Notes under the pieces: model-generated
Database searches by the model: none
Told to the model about the DNA's origin: nothing
Seen by the model: only the letters and a program-made list of their open reading frames with translations
Part shown: piece by piece, positions 44,413-53,821 of the stretch
Layout: each line of letters opens with the position of its first letter
How positions within the stretch are numbered: the stretch's first letter is position 1
NCBI RefSeq assembly: GCF_003711265.1
Contig: NZ_CP024634.1
Coordinates: 992,001-1,056,000, forward strand
DNA length: 64,000 bases
Origin: Bathymodiolus thermophilus thioautotrophic gill symbiont
Lineage (GTDB): Bacteria; Pseudomonadota; Gammaproteobacteria; PS1; Pseudothioglobaceae
Reading direction: 5' to 3'
Position numbers and translations under genes: made by a program

Positions 44413-45873
44413 ATGTTAGATATTTTACTAACCCCCATTAAAGCCATGCGTTTACGCTATATTCCCTTGTTGTTGGTGTATTTTGCTTATGGAAGTAGCG
44501 TTTTTACAGCCATTGCTGAAAATTTCTGGGTAAAAGAGACGCTGGATATGAGTGCCGCAAATTTAGCAGAGTTGGGAATATGGCTTACTGTACCATGGAC
44601 AGTGAAGATGATTTTTGGCTCATTGGTTGACAGTGTGTTGATTTTTGGCTCTAATCGAAAATCTTATGTTTACATAGGTGCATTGCTGATTACCCTTAGT
44701 TCTTTAATGATGATTGCGGTGGTTGGTGATTATTCAATTGTGGCAGAATTTTCTAAAAAAAGCGTGTATATTTTTGCCAGCGTGATTGCAGTCGTGGGTT
44801 TTGTGATGCAAGATGTGGTGGCAGATACGATGAGTACCGAGGTGGTGGATAAAAGCCAGTCTAAAGAAGAAATCCATCGAGAGTTAGCCAGTATTCAAGT
44901 GTTGGCACGCTTGTCATTAGGATTTGCAATTTTTATCACAGGCTGGATTGGGGGTGAATTGGCCAGTGTGTTTAAGGACAATCGTGAAGTGGTCTTTATG
45001 ATGGCGATGTTCGTGCCACTTTTGTCAATCCTTGGAGTAACGCTGGTCAATCTTAATCCTGTGCCAGTGTCTAAGGTTAACCGACAAGTGTTATTTGGTG
45101 GGTTAATTTTTGCTATATTTGTGGTAACGATGGGCTATGCACAAGTGCCTTATTCGCAAGAGATTGTGTTTGTTGTTTCCTTGGGCATTGTGTTGTATTT
45201 GCTGAATGATTTAATTGCAGATTTGAGTGAAGATGCTATTCGTCACATTAAAATGGCAATGATTATTATTTTCGTCTATCGTGCAATGCCATCAGTGGGT
45301 ATCTCCTTGCAATGGTGGCAGATTGATATACTTGGATTTGATGAGTCGTTTTTTGCTAAATTATCAGCAATTGGTGGCGGTATTGCCCTAGCAGGTATGT
45401 GGTTTAGTGCCAAGTTTATTGTTAAACGCAACATTGCCGAAGTGCTGATTTTCCTCACTATTATTGGCACTTTGTTGTCTATGCCAATTATCGCAATGTA
45501 TTATGATATTCATACCATGCTTGGCGTTGAAGCACGGACAGTGGCATTGGTGGACACAGCATTAGCATCGCCTTTTGATTATATTGCCCAAGTGTTAATG
45601 CTAACTTTGGTGGCAATTCACGCGCCTGAAGGCAAAAAAGGCACTTGGTTTGCATTGATGGCATCGCTGATGAATATTGCCTTATCAGCAGGCGGCTTGT
45701 TGACCAAATATTTGAATAAAATCTTTGTTGTTAGTCGTGAGGTTATTACCGATGGTGTGGTAACCACAACACAGGATTACTCGCAACTTGGTGATTTATT
45801 GTGGGTGGTGATTGTCGCAGGATTTGTGATTCCAATTGTTGTTATTGTTAAATTTAACCCGAGTAAAGCATGA
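44413..45873 (+). CDS. MFS transporter (folate/biopterin-transporter-like)
   Basis: A 486-residue polytopic protein with about 12 hydrophobic segments. The start LRYIPLLLVYFAYGSSVFTAIAENFWVKETLDMSAANLAELGIWLTVPWTVKMIFG and VVGFVMQDVVADTMSTEVV recall the BT1/folate-biopterin branch of the major facilitator superfamily, but the substrate cannot be read from sequence. The stop overlaps the lspA start (ATGA), so the two are co-translated; this need not mean a shared function. Confidence 0.65.
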   Translation: MLDILLTPIKAMRLRYIPLLLVYFAYGSSVFTAIAENFWVKETLDMSAANLAELGIWLTVPWTVKMIFGSLVDSVLIFGSNRKSYVYIGALLITLSSLMMIAVVGDYSIVAEFSKKSVYIFASVIAVVGFVMQDVVADTMSTEVVDKSQSKEEIHRELASIQVLARLSLGFAIFITGWIGGELASVFKDNREVVFMMAMFVPLLSILGVTLVNLNPVPVSKVNRQVLFGGLIFAIFVVTMGYAQVPYSQEIVFVVSLGIVLYLLNDLIADLSEDAIRHIKMAMIIIFVYRAMPSVGISLQWWQIDILGFDESFFAKLSAIGGGIALAGMWFSAKFIVKRNIAEVLIFLTIIGTLLSMPIIAMYYDIHTMLGVEARTVALVDTALASPFDYIAQVLMLTLVAIHAPEGKKGTWFALMASLMNIALSAGGLLTKYLNKIFVVSREVITDGVVTTTQDYSQLGDLLWVVIVAGFVIPIVVIVKFNPSKA

Positions 45874-46325
45874 AAATAAAATATTTTTTATTGGCAGCAC
45901 TGTTGGTTGTGCTTGATCAACTAACCAAACTACTGGCTCATGAGTATTTAGGTGTTGGTGCCTCTGTTGATATTACCCCCTTTTTCTCACTTTCGTTTGC
46001 GCACAATTATGGTGCCGCCTTTAGTTTCTTAGCAGACCAAGGGGGCTGGCAACGGTATTTTTTATCTGCTATATCGGTTATTGCCAGTATTACTATTGGC
46101 GTTTGGATGATAAAAATATCGACACAATATCAATTTAAATTAATAAGTTTAACGCTTATTTTGTCAGGTGCCATTGGCAATATGATTGACAGGGTGGTGA
46201 ATGGCTTTGTGGTAGATTTTATTGATTTTCATTATCAAGGTTTTTACTGGCCAATTTTCAACTTTGCCGATATTTTTATCAGTATTGGCGTGGTTATGCT
46301 GATTATTGCCGATTGGAAAAAATGA
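45870..46325 (+). CDS. lspA: Lipoprotein signal peptidase (signal peptidase II)
   Basis: Inner-membrane aspartic protease that removes the signal peptide of diacylglyceryl-prolipoproteins; the M4 protease and chitinase lipoproteins in this window would be its substrates. The 151-residue protein has four membrane helices, the motif GNMIDRVVNGFVVDFIDFH and FNFADIFISIG. Asp116 and Asp134 are the catalytic pair, 18 apart as in E. coli. The length is slightly short but complete. Confidence 0.97.
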   Translation: MKIKYFLLAALLVVLDQLTKLLAHEYLGVGASVDITPFFSLSFAHNYGAAFSFLADQGGWQRYFLSAISVIASITIGVWMIKISTQYQFKLISLTLILSGAIGNMIDRVVNGFVVDFIDFHYQGFYWPIFNFADIFISIGVVMLIIADWKK

Positions 46326-46374
46326 CCATTACCTCAATTTCCTATTACCCCTATAACAATGGAGAATCATTGCT

Positions 46375-47277
46375 ATGCACATTATGAGCGCTAATCAACA
46401 ACAGTTTTTATGGTTAATTTTGGCAATGTTTTTCTGGGGTGCTTCTTGGCCAATTGCCAGTATTATGTCCGCTTATGTGGATGTACATGAGTTTATTACC
46501 TACCGATATTTTTTCGTCACGCTGTCCATGGCGCCTGTGTTGTGGTGGATGCGATTGTCTTTTAAAATTGGGTTTATTGATTTTGTCATTGCCTGTATTG
46601 CCGCTTTGTTTTTAGTGCTTTATTCAAACTATTATTTTTTAAGCGTTACTCATGGCGCACCTGGTTTGGCGGGTGCTGTGGTAACGACATTAATGCCAAT
46701 TTTGGTTTATTTATTGATGTTATTTAGCAAACAAAAAAAACCACGATTTAAAGATTGGTTGGCATTACTTTTGGCAGCCATAGGCGTGCTAATTACCATG
46801 GGTATTTGGCAGTTTCAATTAAGTGAAATATTGGCAACTGGCAATTTGTATATGATAGCCGCCTCTCTATCTTGGGCGCTTGTGTCCATTACCAGCAGTT
46901 ATGCCAAGCCACTTAATCCATTGGTGTTGAGTTTTTATATTTATCTAATTACCACCATATTAGATTGGTTGTTATTTTTTCAACCGACACATGGCTCGGT
47001 GTTTGCCATGGACGGTATTTTTTGGATTAATTTTGTGATTGTTAGTTTGGGCTCTACTACCTTTGCCACGACAATTTATTTTGCCAGTGTTCATAGTTTG
47101 GGTTCCAAGAAGGCCAGTGTTTTTACTTTTTTGGTGCCTTTTTTTGCACTTGGAACAAGCGTCTTATTCTTAAATGAAACATTACAATGGACTACTTTTT
47201 TAGGTGTGCTAATGACTATTATTGCCTTGATAGTTCTTAATGACATTAAATTGAGGCCTTTGAATAAACATAAATAA
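46375..47277 (+). CDS. EamA/DMT-family transporter
   Basis: A 300-residue inner-membrane protein with ten predicted helices in two EamA repeats (about 10-145 and 155-290). It begins LWLILAMFFWGASWPIASIMS, typical of the drug/metabolite transporter superfamily. GGAG lies 10 nt before the ATG at 46375, so this start is preferred to the ATG at 46384. The substrate is unknown. Confidence 0.85.
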   Translation: MHIMSANQQQFLWLILAMFFWGASWPIASIMSAYVDVHEFITYRYFFVTLSMAPVLWWMRLSFKIGFIDFVIACIAALFLVLYSNYYFLSVTHGAPGLAGAVVTTLMPILVYLLMLFSKQKKPRFKDWLALLLAAIGVLITMGIWQFQLSEILATGNLYMIAASLSWALVSITSSYAKPLNPLVLSFYIYLITTILDWLLFFQPTHGSVFAMDGIFWINFVIVSLGSTTFATTIYFASVHSLGSKKASVFTFLVPFFALGTSVLFLNETLQWTTFLGVLMTIIALIVLNDIKLRPLNKHK

Positions 47278-47296
47278 TGCCATTTTTAAACAAATA

Positions 47297-47457
47297 GAGA
47301 CCTTTGCATAAATATGAATAATCATCAAGAATCCACTTTTTACCCACTTGGTAATTTTTTAAATCCAGCCTTAGCCCTGCTAGGACAAGATTTAAGAAAA
47401 TTATTAATTGGATAAAAATTGAATTTTGCTAATCATCCATATTTATGCAAAGGTCTT
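47297..47457. mobile_element. MITE-like palindromic element, copy 7
   Basis: 161 bp. The left end is GAGACCTTTGCATAAATATG; the right end differs from its complement only at the last base. It is flanked by AAATA on both sides (47292-47296 and 47458-47462), a 5-bp target duplication. The inner right arm has drifted (TTATTAATTGGAT). Confidence 0.88.
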
Positions 47458-47587
47458 AAATAATCATCCACAAGTTGACAGTAAGTGGGTTTTGAAAAAT
47501 GGTATTAATGTTGGCATTTTATCGTGTAGATAAAAAAATTGAACAGATAGTAGTATCATATTCAACTAAAGTGGAGGTGTAAGGATA

Positions 47588-47656
47588 ATGAAAAAAAGCA
47601 AGGGCAACAAGGGTCGAATTCTTTTACAGGCTATTAAAAAGTTGTTGAATGAGTGA
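47588..47656 (+). CDS. Possible 22-residue leader peptide overlapping the thiO-like gene
   Basis: ATG after a GGAGG (47572-47576) encodes MKKSKGNKGRILLQAIKKLL plus NE. The stop overlaps the next gene's start by 8 nt. The peptide is basic and has no recognised family. It could be a translated leader coupling ribosomes into the oxidase gene, or chance. The bases between 47458 and 47588 hold nothing identifiable. Confidence 0.35.
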   Translation: MKKSKGNKGRILLQAIKKLLNE

Positions 47657-48626
47657 TTGTTTAATCATTGGTGGCGGTGTAATTGGGATAACGACTGCAA
47701 GAGCGATGGCAATGGCGGGTGCAAAGGTAACTTTGCTAGACCAAAGGGCGTGTGGCAAGGAGTCTTCTTGGGCAGGAGGTGGTATTATTAGTCCGCTTTA
47801 TCCTTGGTTATATAGTGATTTGGTGAATGAGTTGAGCAGGGCATCGCAAGGGGTTTATGCGCACTTATGTGCAGAATTATTTGAAAATACGGGCATTGAT
47901 CCTGAGTATATTCGTTGTGGATTGTTGATGATGGATAAATATAACACGCCTGAGGCACAACAATGGATGGGCAAACACTCACTTAATTTTCAAGTGCATG
48001 ATAAAGGCGCATTGTTTAAAGACATTGCACAAGTGCGTAATCCGAGGTTGTTAAAAGCACTAAAAGCCGATATACTTAAACTCGGGGTTCAAGTTGTTGA
48101 GCAAGCCAAAGTGAATGGACTAATGACTGAGAAGGGTGCCACACTTGGTGCGATAACTGAAAATAAAAAGTATTATGCCGATAACACGATTGTTTGTAGT
48201 GGTGCCTGGAGTTCATCTTTACTTGATATTAAAGACACCATTTATCCGATAAAAGGGCAAATGATTGTAATTAAAGCCAAAGCAGGTGCGGTTAAACATA
48301 TTATTCTTGATCAAGGCAGGTATATTATTCCTAGAAAAGATGGGCGACTTTTGATTGGCTCGACGATGGAAAATGTCGGCTTTGACCGCAGTATTCAGAC
48401 GCAAGTGGGTGCCGATTTGCTGGCATTTGCGGTTAATCGATTTCCACAATTAAAAAACACCAATATCGAACACCACTGGGCAGGGTTTCGCCCCGCCAGT
48501 AGTGCAGATGTCATTGTTGGCAAACATCCACAATTGGCAAATTTGTATATCAATGCTGGGCATTTTCGCAACGGCTTAAACATGGCACCTGAAAGTGCTA
48601 ACAGGATCAAGAAATTACTATGCTAA
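47649..48626 (+). CDS. thiO: FAD-dependent amine oxidase, ThiO (glycine oxidase)-like
   Basis: Likely oxidises glycine to iminoglycine for the thiazole part of thiamine, or deaminates a related amino acid. The 325-residue DAO-family protein has the FAD dinucleotide fold CLIIGGGVIGITTARAMAMAGAKVTLLD at the N-terminus, SSWAGGGIISPLYPW after it, and the C-terminal GHFRNGLNMAPESA that closes the FAD site. No other thiamine gene is nearby, so the substrate is uncertain. It overlaps recJ by 7 nt. Confidence 0.78.
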   Translation: MSDCLIIGGGVIGITTARAMAMAGAKVTLLDQRACGKESSWAGGGIISPLYPWLYSDLVNELSRASQGVYAHLCAELFENTGIDPEYIRCGLLMMDKYNTPEAQQWMGKHSLNFQVHDKGALFKDIAQVRNPRLLKALKADILKLGVQVVEQAKVNGLMTEKGATLGAITENKKYYADNTIVCSGAWSSSLLDIKDTIYPIKGQMIVIKAKAGAVKHIILDQGRYIIPRKDGRLLIGSTMENVGFDRSIQTQVGADLLAFAVNRFPQLKNTNIEHHWAGFRPASSADVIVGKHPQLANLYINAGHFRNGLNMAPESANRIKKLLC

Positions 48627-50320
48627 CCAGAAAAATAGACAACACCTTATTTGCCTCTTATTCAGACGATATCCCTTCATTTTTAAAGAAAATTTACAGT
48701 GCCAGAGGTGTTTCCGAAGCGCAACTTTCTTTAAACCTAACAGGATTGTTAAAGCCCAATTTTGCGCAATTAAACACCGCATTAACCTTGTTAGAACACG
48801 CACTTGTTGAACAAAAAAGAATTTTAATTATCGGTGATTTTGATTGTGATGGGGCAACTGCATCAGTGGTAGCAGTCAAGTCGTTGCGACTAATGGGGGC
48901 AAAATTTGTTGATTTTTTAGTCCCCAATCGCTTTGAACACGGTTACGGACTCAGTCCTGAGATTGTGAAATTGGCAATCAAGGAAAAACAGCCTGATTTG
49001 ATTATTACCGTTGATAACGGCATCTCCAGTTTTGACGGCGTCCAATTGGCAAAAAAGTCCAATATCCAAGTCATTATCACCGATCACCACTTGCCCAGTA
49101 AAAACCTGCCCGAAGCAAATGCAATCATCAATCCCAATCTTAAGAACTGCGAATTTTTAAGCAAAAATCTGGCAGGCGTCGGCGTTTGTTTTTATCTAAT
49201 GTCCGCATTAAAAACCCACCTAAGCGCCAACAATTATTTCCCCAAGCACAACATTCCCCTACCAGATTTACGCACCGTATTAGATTTGGTCGCACTCGGT
49301 ACCGTAGCCGATGTCGTGAAGCTTGACCAAAATAACAGGATTTTAATAGACCAAGGCCTACAACGCATCCGCCTCAAACAATGCTCCCCCGGCATCCTGG
49401 CACTACTAGAAATTGCCAACCGCCCCGCACAAAGCCTGCAAGCCAGCGACTTAGGCTTTGCTATTGGCCCCCGCCTAAATGCCGCTGGCCGTTTAAGCGA
49501 TATTTCCCGTGGCATTAAATGTTTGCTCACCGATGATATAAACGATGCACGCCGTTACGCCGCTGAATTAGAGCAATTTAACCAAACCCGTAAAGAAGAA
49601 CAAGCCCGCATGCAAGCCGAAGCACAAGCCGTTATTGACACACAATCCGTTGCCACAGGCAAATTTGCCCTCAGCCTATTTGACCCCTCATGGCACGAAG
49701 GCATTGTCGGCATTGTCGCTGGCAAACTCAAAGAAGACTACCACTGCCCAGTCGCAGTTTTTGCCCAATCAGGCGCCGATTTAAAGGGCTCAATTCGCTC
49801 CATTCCTAGCGTCCATATCAAAGATTTACTAGATCTAATTGACAGACAAACCCCCGATTTAATCCTAAAATTTGGTGGTCACGCTATGGCAGCAGGCCTC
49901 AGTATCAAAAAAGACAACTTCCCCCAATTCGAAATCGCCTTCTCCAACGCCATCCAAGCCCATCTTAACAATCAAATCCCCAAGGTTGAACTCCTTACCG
50001 ACGGCACCCTTGAAGCCTCCGACATCTCTCTCAGCAACGCCCAATTACTGGTCAAAGCAGGCCCTTGGGGACAAGGTTTTGAAGAGCCCATTTTTTACGG
50101 AAAATTCGAATTGATTGAGCAAAGAGTGGTCGGCGAAAAACACCTAAAATGTCGCCTAAAACTCGTCAACTCCCCCACCATCCACGATGGCATCGCCTTC
50201 TTTCAAGCACCCGTTAAAAACACAACAGTGCAGCTCGCCTATAAGTTATCCATCAACGAATGGCGTGGTAACACTAACTTGCAACTGATGGTTGAACAAA
50301 TCTATGAATGTGATGTATAG
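48620..50320 (+). CDS. recJ: Single-stranded-DNA exonuclease RecJ
   Basis: 5'-3' ssDNA exonuclease of recombination and mismatch repair. The 566-residue protein has the DHH-family motifs: DFDCDG (Asp73, Asp75, Asp77), VDNG, TDHH (Asp155-His156-His157) and a DHHA1 region with KFGGHAMAAGLSI. The C-terminal OB-like domain ends YKLSINEWRGNTNLQLMVE. Length is normal. A degraded copy of this C-terminus lies at 51684-51854. Confidence 0.97.
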   Translation: MLTRKIDNTLFASYSDDIPSFLKKIYSARGVSEAQLSLNLTGLLKPNFAQLNTALTLLEHALVEQKRILIIGDFDCDGATASVVAVKSLRLMGAKFVDFLVPNRFEHGYGLSPEIVKLAIKEKQPDLIITVDNGISSFDGVQLAKKSNIQVIITDHHLPSKNLPEANAIINPNLKNCEFLSKNLAGVGVCFYLMSALKTHLSANNYFPKHNIPLPDLRTVLDLVALGTVADVVKLDQNNRILIDQGLQRIRLKQCSPGILALLEIANRPAQSLQASDLGFAIGPRLNAAGRLSDISRGIKCLLTDDINDARRYAAELEQFNQTRKEEQARMQAEAQAVIDTQSVATGKFALSLFDPSWHEGIVGIVAGKLKEDYHCPVAVFAQSGADLKGSIRSIPSVHIKDLLDLIDRQTPDLILKFGGHAMAAGLSIKKDNFPQFEIAFSNAIQAHLNNQIPKVELLTDGTLEASDISLSNAQLLVKAGPWGQGFEEPIFYGKFELIEQRVVGEKHLKCRLKLVNSPTIHDGIAFFQAPVKNTTVQLAYKLSINEWRGNTNLQLMVEQIYECDV

Positions 50321-50403
50321 TGGGTTATCTAAAATACATAGTCATACATAGCAAGGCTGTTGAATTATAAAAAACCCAAAAAAACTTAATGCTCAAACTC
50401 ATT

Positions 50404-50440
50404 GAATTTTGCTAATCATCCATATTTATGCAAAGGTCTC
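50404..50440. mobile_element. MITE-like element, right-end fragment only
   Basis: GAATTTTGCTAATCATCC followed by the full CATATTTATGCAAAGGTCTC end. No left half precedes it, so this is a truncated copy between recJ and the next small gene. Confidence 0.7.
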
Positions 50441-50489
50441 TCTTAGTAAGAGCATATAATAATAAACATTTTATAATTTAAAAAAAGAT

Positions 50490-50870
50490 ATGTCAGAAAA
50501 AAATAAAATTCCAAGTGAGCAAATAACATTAAAAAATGTCGGAGAATTAACTGGTTTGGGGATTGCCTACAGATCTTCAACAGTTGATAATGAATTTATT
50601 CTTGGTCTAACAATGGATGTTGTGGATCCAGAACCTGGAAAATCTTATGAAGGCTGGTTGGTTAAAAAAGAAGGAAAAAAAATTATTGATTTTTATTCAA
50701 CAGGAATGGCCTACAAGGCCAGCAATAAAGTTTGGGTTGTTTCCTACGCCATTCCTTTGAACGAAAAATCTTATTATAGAAATGTTGTGATTACGGAAGT
50801 AACTGGCGATGAGGGAAAAACTAATGGAGTGCCGGGAAAATATTTATACGAAGGCGTTTTTGTAAAATAA
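50490..50870 (+). CDS. Hypothetical protein (126 aa)
   Basis: I do not recognise this protein with certainty. It is soluble, with no signal peptide. Visible features are LTGLGIAYRSSTVDNEFILGLTMDVVDPEPGKSYEGWLV; the PGK-YEGWLV part recalls the beta-strand core of RskA-type anti-sigma C-terminal domains, a weak likeness only. The end GVPGKYLYEGVFVK looks complete. It is bracketed by MITE pieces (50404-50440 and 51045-51144) and may be a recent arrival. Confidence 0.6.
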   Translation: MSEKNKIPSEQITLKNVGELTGLGIAYRSSTVDNEFILGLTMDVVDPEPGKSYEGWLVKKEGKKIIDFYSTGMAYKASNKVWVVSYAIPLNEKSYYRNVVITEVTGDEGKTNGVPGKYLYEGVFVK

Positions 50871-50907
50871 AAAGAAGAAGGGTGTCCAGAAAAAAATAGT
50901 ATAGATA

Positions 50908-50921
50908 AACGCTAAAGCGTT
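50908..50921. other. Short hairpin after the 126-aa gene
   Basis: AACGC and GCGTT pair around a TAAA loop, 38 nt after the stop. No T-tract follows. Nothing else was identified in the 50871-51044 interval. Confidence 0.25.
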
Positions 50922-51044
50922 ACAAATCGAACAAGATATAGCCATTGAGAAGTGAGTTATTGTTTCGTCGTAAGATAAAAAAAGGCTATTTATTTACCCT
51001 TCAAGAGAAAAAACTAGGTTGATTAAAATATTTAAATGTTATTC

Positions 51045-51144
51045 GAGACCTTTGCATAAATATGAATAATCATCAAGCATCCACTTTTCACCAAATTGGC
51101 AACAATTGAATTTTGTTCACCATCCATATTTATGCAAAGGCCTT
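51045..51144. mobile_element. MITE-like element, internally deleted copy 8
   Basis: About 100 bp. The left end GAGACCTTTGCATAAATATG is intact; the right end reads TTTATGCAAAGGCCTT. The central loop and most of the inner arms are missing, so the copy keeps its ends but not its middle. Confidence 0.8.
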
Positions 51145-51211
51145 ATTTAGATAAAATAACCAACAGGCACCTAACAATATAGATGATTTTAAAAACAATT
51201 TGATTGAAAAA

Positions 51212-51634
51212 ATGAAAAACGAGATTAAACAAAAAACTAAAAGAGATGCACGCCCCCAAACAGAACTTAAGAATGAGGCTAAAAACAGCATAAAAAATTT
51301 GAATATTCCTTTTCAAACAATAGACTGGAAAGGCATCCAAAAAACAGAGCATATAGGAGAAACGGGAGTAGCATATTGGCAAACAATACAATTTGAAGGT
51401 TTGCGAATTAGATATGTAGAATATTCAAAAAACTACAAAGCCAATCACTGGTGTAAAAAAGGCCATATCGTTTATTGCCTCAAAGGCGAGGTAACCAATG
51501 AACTGGAAAATGGAGAGCAGTCTGTTTTACTTGAAGGTATGTCATATATTGTTTCTGATGACTTAAGTTCTCACCGTTCCGTTACAAAAAATGGTGTTCA
51601 TTTATTGATCATTGATGGCGATTTTTTAAAATAG
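51212..51634 (+). CDS. DHCW-motif cupin-fold protein
   Basis: A 140-residue protein. Its C-terminal 95 residues match the small 'DHCW motif cupin' family: IPFQTIDW, KTEHIGETGVAYW, YKANHWCKKGHIVYCLKGE (here N-H-W-C at the motif), and GMSYIVSDDLSSHRS. Function in this family is not established; a metal-binding cupin barrel is likely. The N-terminal 45 residues are lysine-rich, helical and not part of the family. The same frame is open back to 51155 at the edge of the MITE, so the N-terminus may be a remnant of an interrupted gene. The start is uncertain (ATG 51212 or TTG 51200). Confidence 0.75.
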   Translation: MKNEIKQKTKRDARPQTELKNEAKNSIKNLNIPFQTIDWKGIQKTEHIGETGVAYWQTIQFEGLRIRYVEYSKNYKANHWCKKGHIVYCLKGEVTNELENGEQSVLLEGMSYIVSDDLSSHRSVTKNGVHLLIIDGDFLK

Positions 51635-51683
51635 AATACCTGAAAAAATCTCTCATCTAAATGTTGATATGTCCAATAATTAG

Positions 51684-51854
51684 GGGGTTTATGCGTTTTT
51701 GTTTCCACGCTATACATGGGAATACGATGCTATCAACCAACAACACTTTTTATTCAAACTTAAAATATACAACAAAGACAAACTGTCTATCAATGAATGG
51801 TGTGGCAGTATTAATTTACAACTTAGGCTATTTTTTGAAATTGTGAACGAATAA
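51684..51854 (+). pseudogene. Fragment resembling the RecJ C-terminus
   Basis: One frame reads YNKDKLSINEWCGSINLQL and stops soon after, against YKLSINEWRGNTNLQL at the RecJ end (around 50240-50300). It has no start codon and is preceded by TAG at 51681. It looks like the tail of a second recJ-like gene that was lost or rearranged. The DNA is diverged from recJ, so it is not a fresh duplication. A 61-codon ATG frame over it is in a different frame and not credible. Confidence 0.45.
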
Positions 51855-51926
51855 AGTTACACACAGAAGACAGGCGTATTAATAATAAGGTAAAATTCAT
51901 CTTTTTTATTTTCCTATGATTCATTC

Positions 51927-53819
51927 ATGCCAATAATTACTCTGCCCGATGGAACTGAAAGATCTTTTGATCAAGCGGTTAGTGTGTTTGAAGTTGCCAA
52001 GTCGATTGGCTCGGGATTGGCTAAGGCGACGCTTGCTGGTAAGGTGAATGGCGAATTGGTGGATGCTGCGTTTGTGATTGAAGCTAACAGCACTTTGTCT
52101 ATTGTTACCGATAAGGATGCAGAAGGGCTTGAGGTAATTCGTCATTCTACGGCGCATCTATTGGCACAGGCGACGCAAATGCTTTATCCTGATGCACAGG
52201 TTACGATTGGACCGGTGATCAAAGAGGGTTTTTATTATGATTTTGCGTATAAAGATGGGTTTTCAGAAGACGATTTAGCCAAGATTGAAAAAAATATGAA
52301 CAAGCTGGTTAAGCAAAATCTCAAGATTGAACGAAGTGAGATGTCGCGTGACGAAGCAGTGCAATTTTTTAAGGACAAAGGCGAGCATTATAAAGCGGAA
52401 ATTATTGAATCTATTCCTGCGGAACAAACCTTGTCTTTATATAAGCAAGGTGATTTTATTGACCTTTGCCGTGGGCCACATGTGCCTTCAACTGCCAAAC
52501 TTAAAGCCTTTAAATTAATGAAATTAGCAGGCGCTTATTGGCGTGGCGATTCTAATAATGAGATGTTGCAGCGGGTGTACGGTACGGCTTGGGCAAGCAA
52601 ACAAGATTTGGAAACGCATTTGCACCGATTGGAAGAAGCGGAAAAGCGTGACCATCGAAAAATTGGCAAAACGCAAGATTTGTTTCATATGCAGGAAGAG
52701 GCACCCGGTATGGTGTTTTGGCATGAAAAAGGGTGGGCGTTATATCAAATTGTTGAACAATATATGCGTGGTATTTTTAAAGACAATGATTATAAAGAAG
52801 TGCATACGCCACAGTTAATTGACAAGAGTCTTTGGGAAAAATCAGGGCATTGGGACAAGTTTGGTGATGCCATGTTTACTACCAGCAGTGAAAATCGTGA
52901 TTATGCGGTTAAACCGATGAATTGCCCAGCACACATTCAAATTTACAATCAAGGACTTAAGTCTTATCGTGATTTACCGTTGCGTTTGGCAGAGTTTGGC
53001 TCTTGTCATCGTAATGAGCCATCAGGCACGCTACATGGCATTATGCGGGTGCGTAATTTTGTGCAAGATGATGGGCATATTTTTTGTAGCGAGGCGCAAA
53101 TTCAGAGTGAAGTATCTACTTTTATTGACTTGACTTTTAGTGTTTATCAGCATTTTGGTTTTGAAAATATTGACATTAAGCTCTCTACTCGACCAGAAAA
53201 ACGAGTGGGCTCCGATGAAGTATGGGATAAGGCAGAAGCAGCACTTGCGCAAGCCTTGAATGACAAAGGCATTGAATGGGAGTTACAAGAGGGCGAAGGC
53301 GCTTTTTACGGACCAAAAATTGAATTTGTGCTTAAAGATTGTCTAGATAGAGAATGGCAGTGTGGCACTTTGCAGGTAGATTTTTCCATGCCAGAGCGTT
53401 TAGATGCACAATTTATTGCTGAAGATGGGTCAAAACAAACGCCTGTGATGTTACACCGTGCAATCGTTGGTTCGTTAGAGCGATTTGTGGGGATTTTGAT
53501 TGAGCATTATGAGGGTGCGTTTCCATCTTGGTTGGCGCCAATTCAAGCGGTTATTTTAAATATTTCTGAAAAACAAGCGGATTTTTCTATCGATGTTGAG
53601 AAAAAATTAAAAAAACAAGGAATTAGAGTGATTTCGGACTTGCGGAATGAGAAGATAGGCTTTAAAATACGAGAACATTCTATGCAACGCTTTCCTTATT
53701 TATTGGTTGTGGGTGATAGAGAAATGGAGAACGGTGAAATTTCAGTACGAAAACGCGGCGGTGAAGACCTCGGGTCTATGTCAATTGAGGCGTTCATTAA
53801 GTTAGTAAAAGAGGATTAA
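51927..53819 (+). CDS. thrS: Threonyl-tRNA synthetase
   Basis: Class II synthetase that charges tRNA-Thr and edits Ser-tRNA-Thr. The 630-residue protein has an N-terminal TGS domain (1-62), the editing domain with [10 protein letters not shown] (about 73-82), the catalytic core with the zinc ligand Cys333 in MNCPAHI and motif 3 [19 protein letters not shown], and an anticodon-binding C-terminus. It heads the conserved thrS-infC-rpmI-rplT-pheST-ihfA cluster. Confidence 0.98.
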   Translation: MPIITLPDGTERSFDQAVSVFEVAKSIGSGLAKATLAGKVNGELVDAAFVIEANSTLSIVTDKDAEGLEVIRHSTAHLLAQATQMLYPDAQVTIGPVIKEGFYYDFAYKDGFSEDDLAKIEKNMNKLVKQNLKIERSEMSRDEAVQFFKDKGEHYKAEIIESIPAEQTLSLYKQGDFIDLCRGPHVPSTAKLKAFKLMKLAGAYWRGDSNNEMLQRVYGTAWASKQDLETHLHRLEEAEKRDHRKIGKTQDLFHMQEEAPGMVFWHEKGWALYQIVEQYMRGIFKDNDYKEVHTPQLIDKSLWEKSGHWDKFGDAMFTTSSENRDYAVKPMNCPAHIQIYNQGLKSYRDLPLRLAEFGSCHRNEPSGTLHGIMRVRNFVQDDGHIFCSEAQIQSEVSTFIDLTFSVYQHFGFENIDIKLSTRPEKRVGSDEVWDKAEAALAQALNDKGIEWELQEGEGAFYGPKIEFVLKDCLDREWQCGTLQVDFSMPERLDAQFIAEDGSKQTPVMLHRAIVGSLERFVGILIEHYEGAFPSWLAPIQAVILNISEKQADFSIDVEKKLKKQGIRVISDLRNEKIGFKIREHSMQRFPYLLVVGDREMENGEISVRKRGGEDLGSMSIEAFIKLVKED

Positions 53820-53821
53820 TC

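Noticed and set aside
51635..51926. T-box or other leader RNA upstream of thrS
   Set aside because: No T-box sequence, specifier loop or terminator pair was seen; the interval holds the recJ-like fragment. T-boxes are also not expected in this group.
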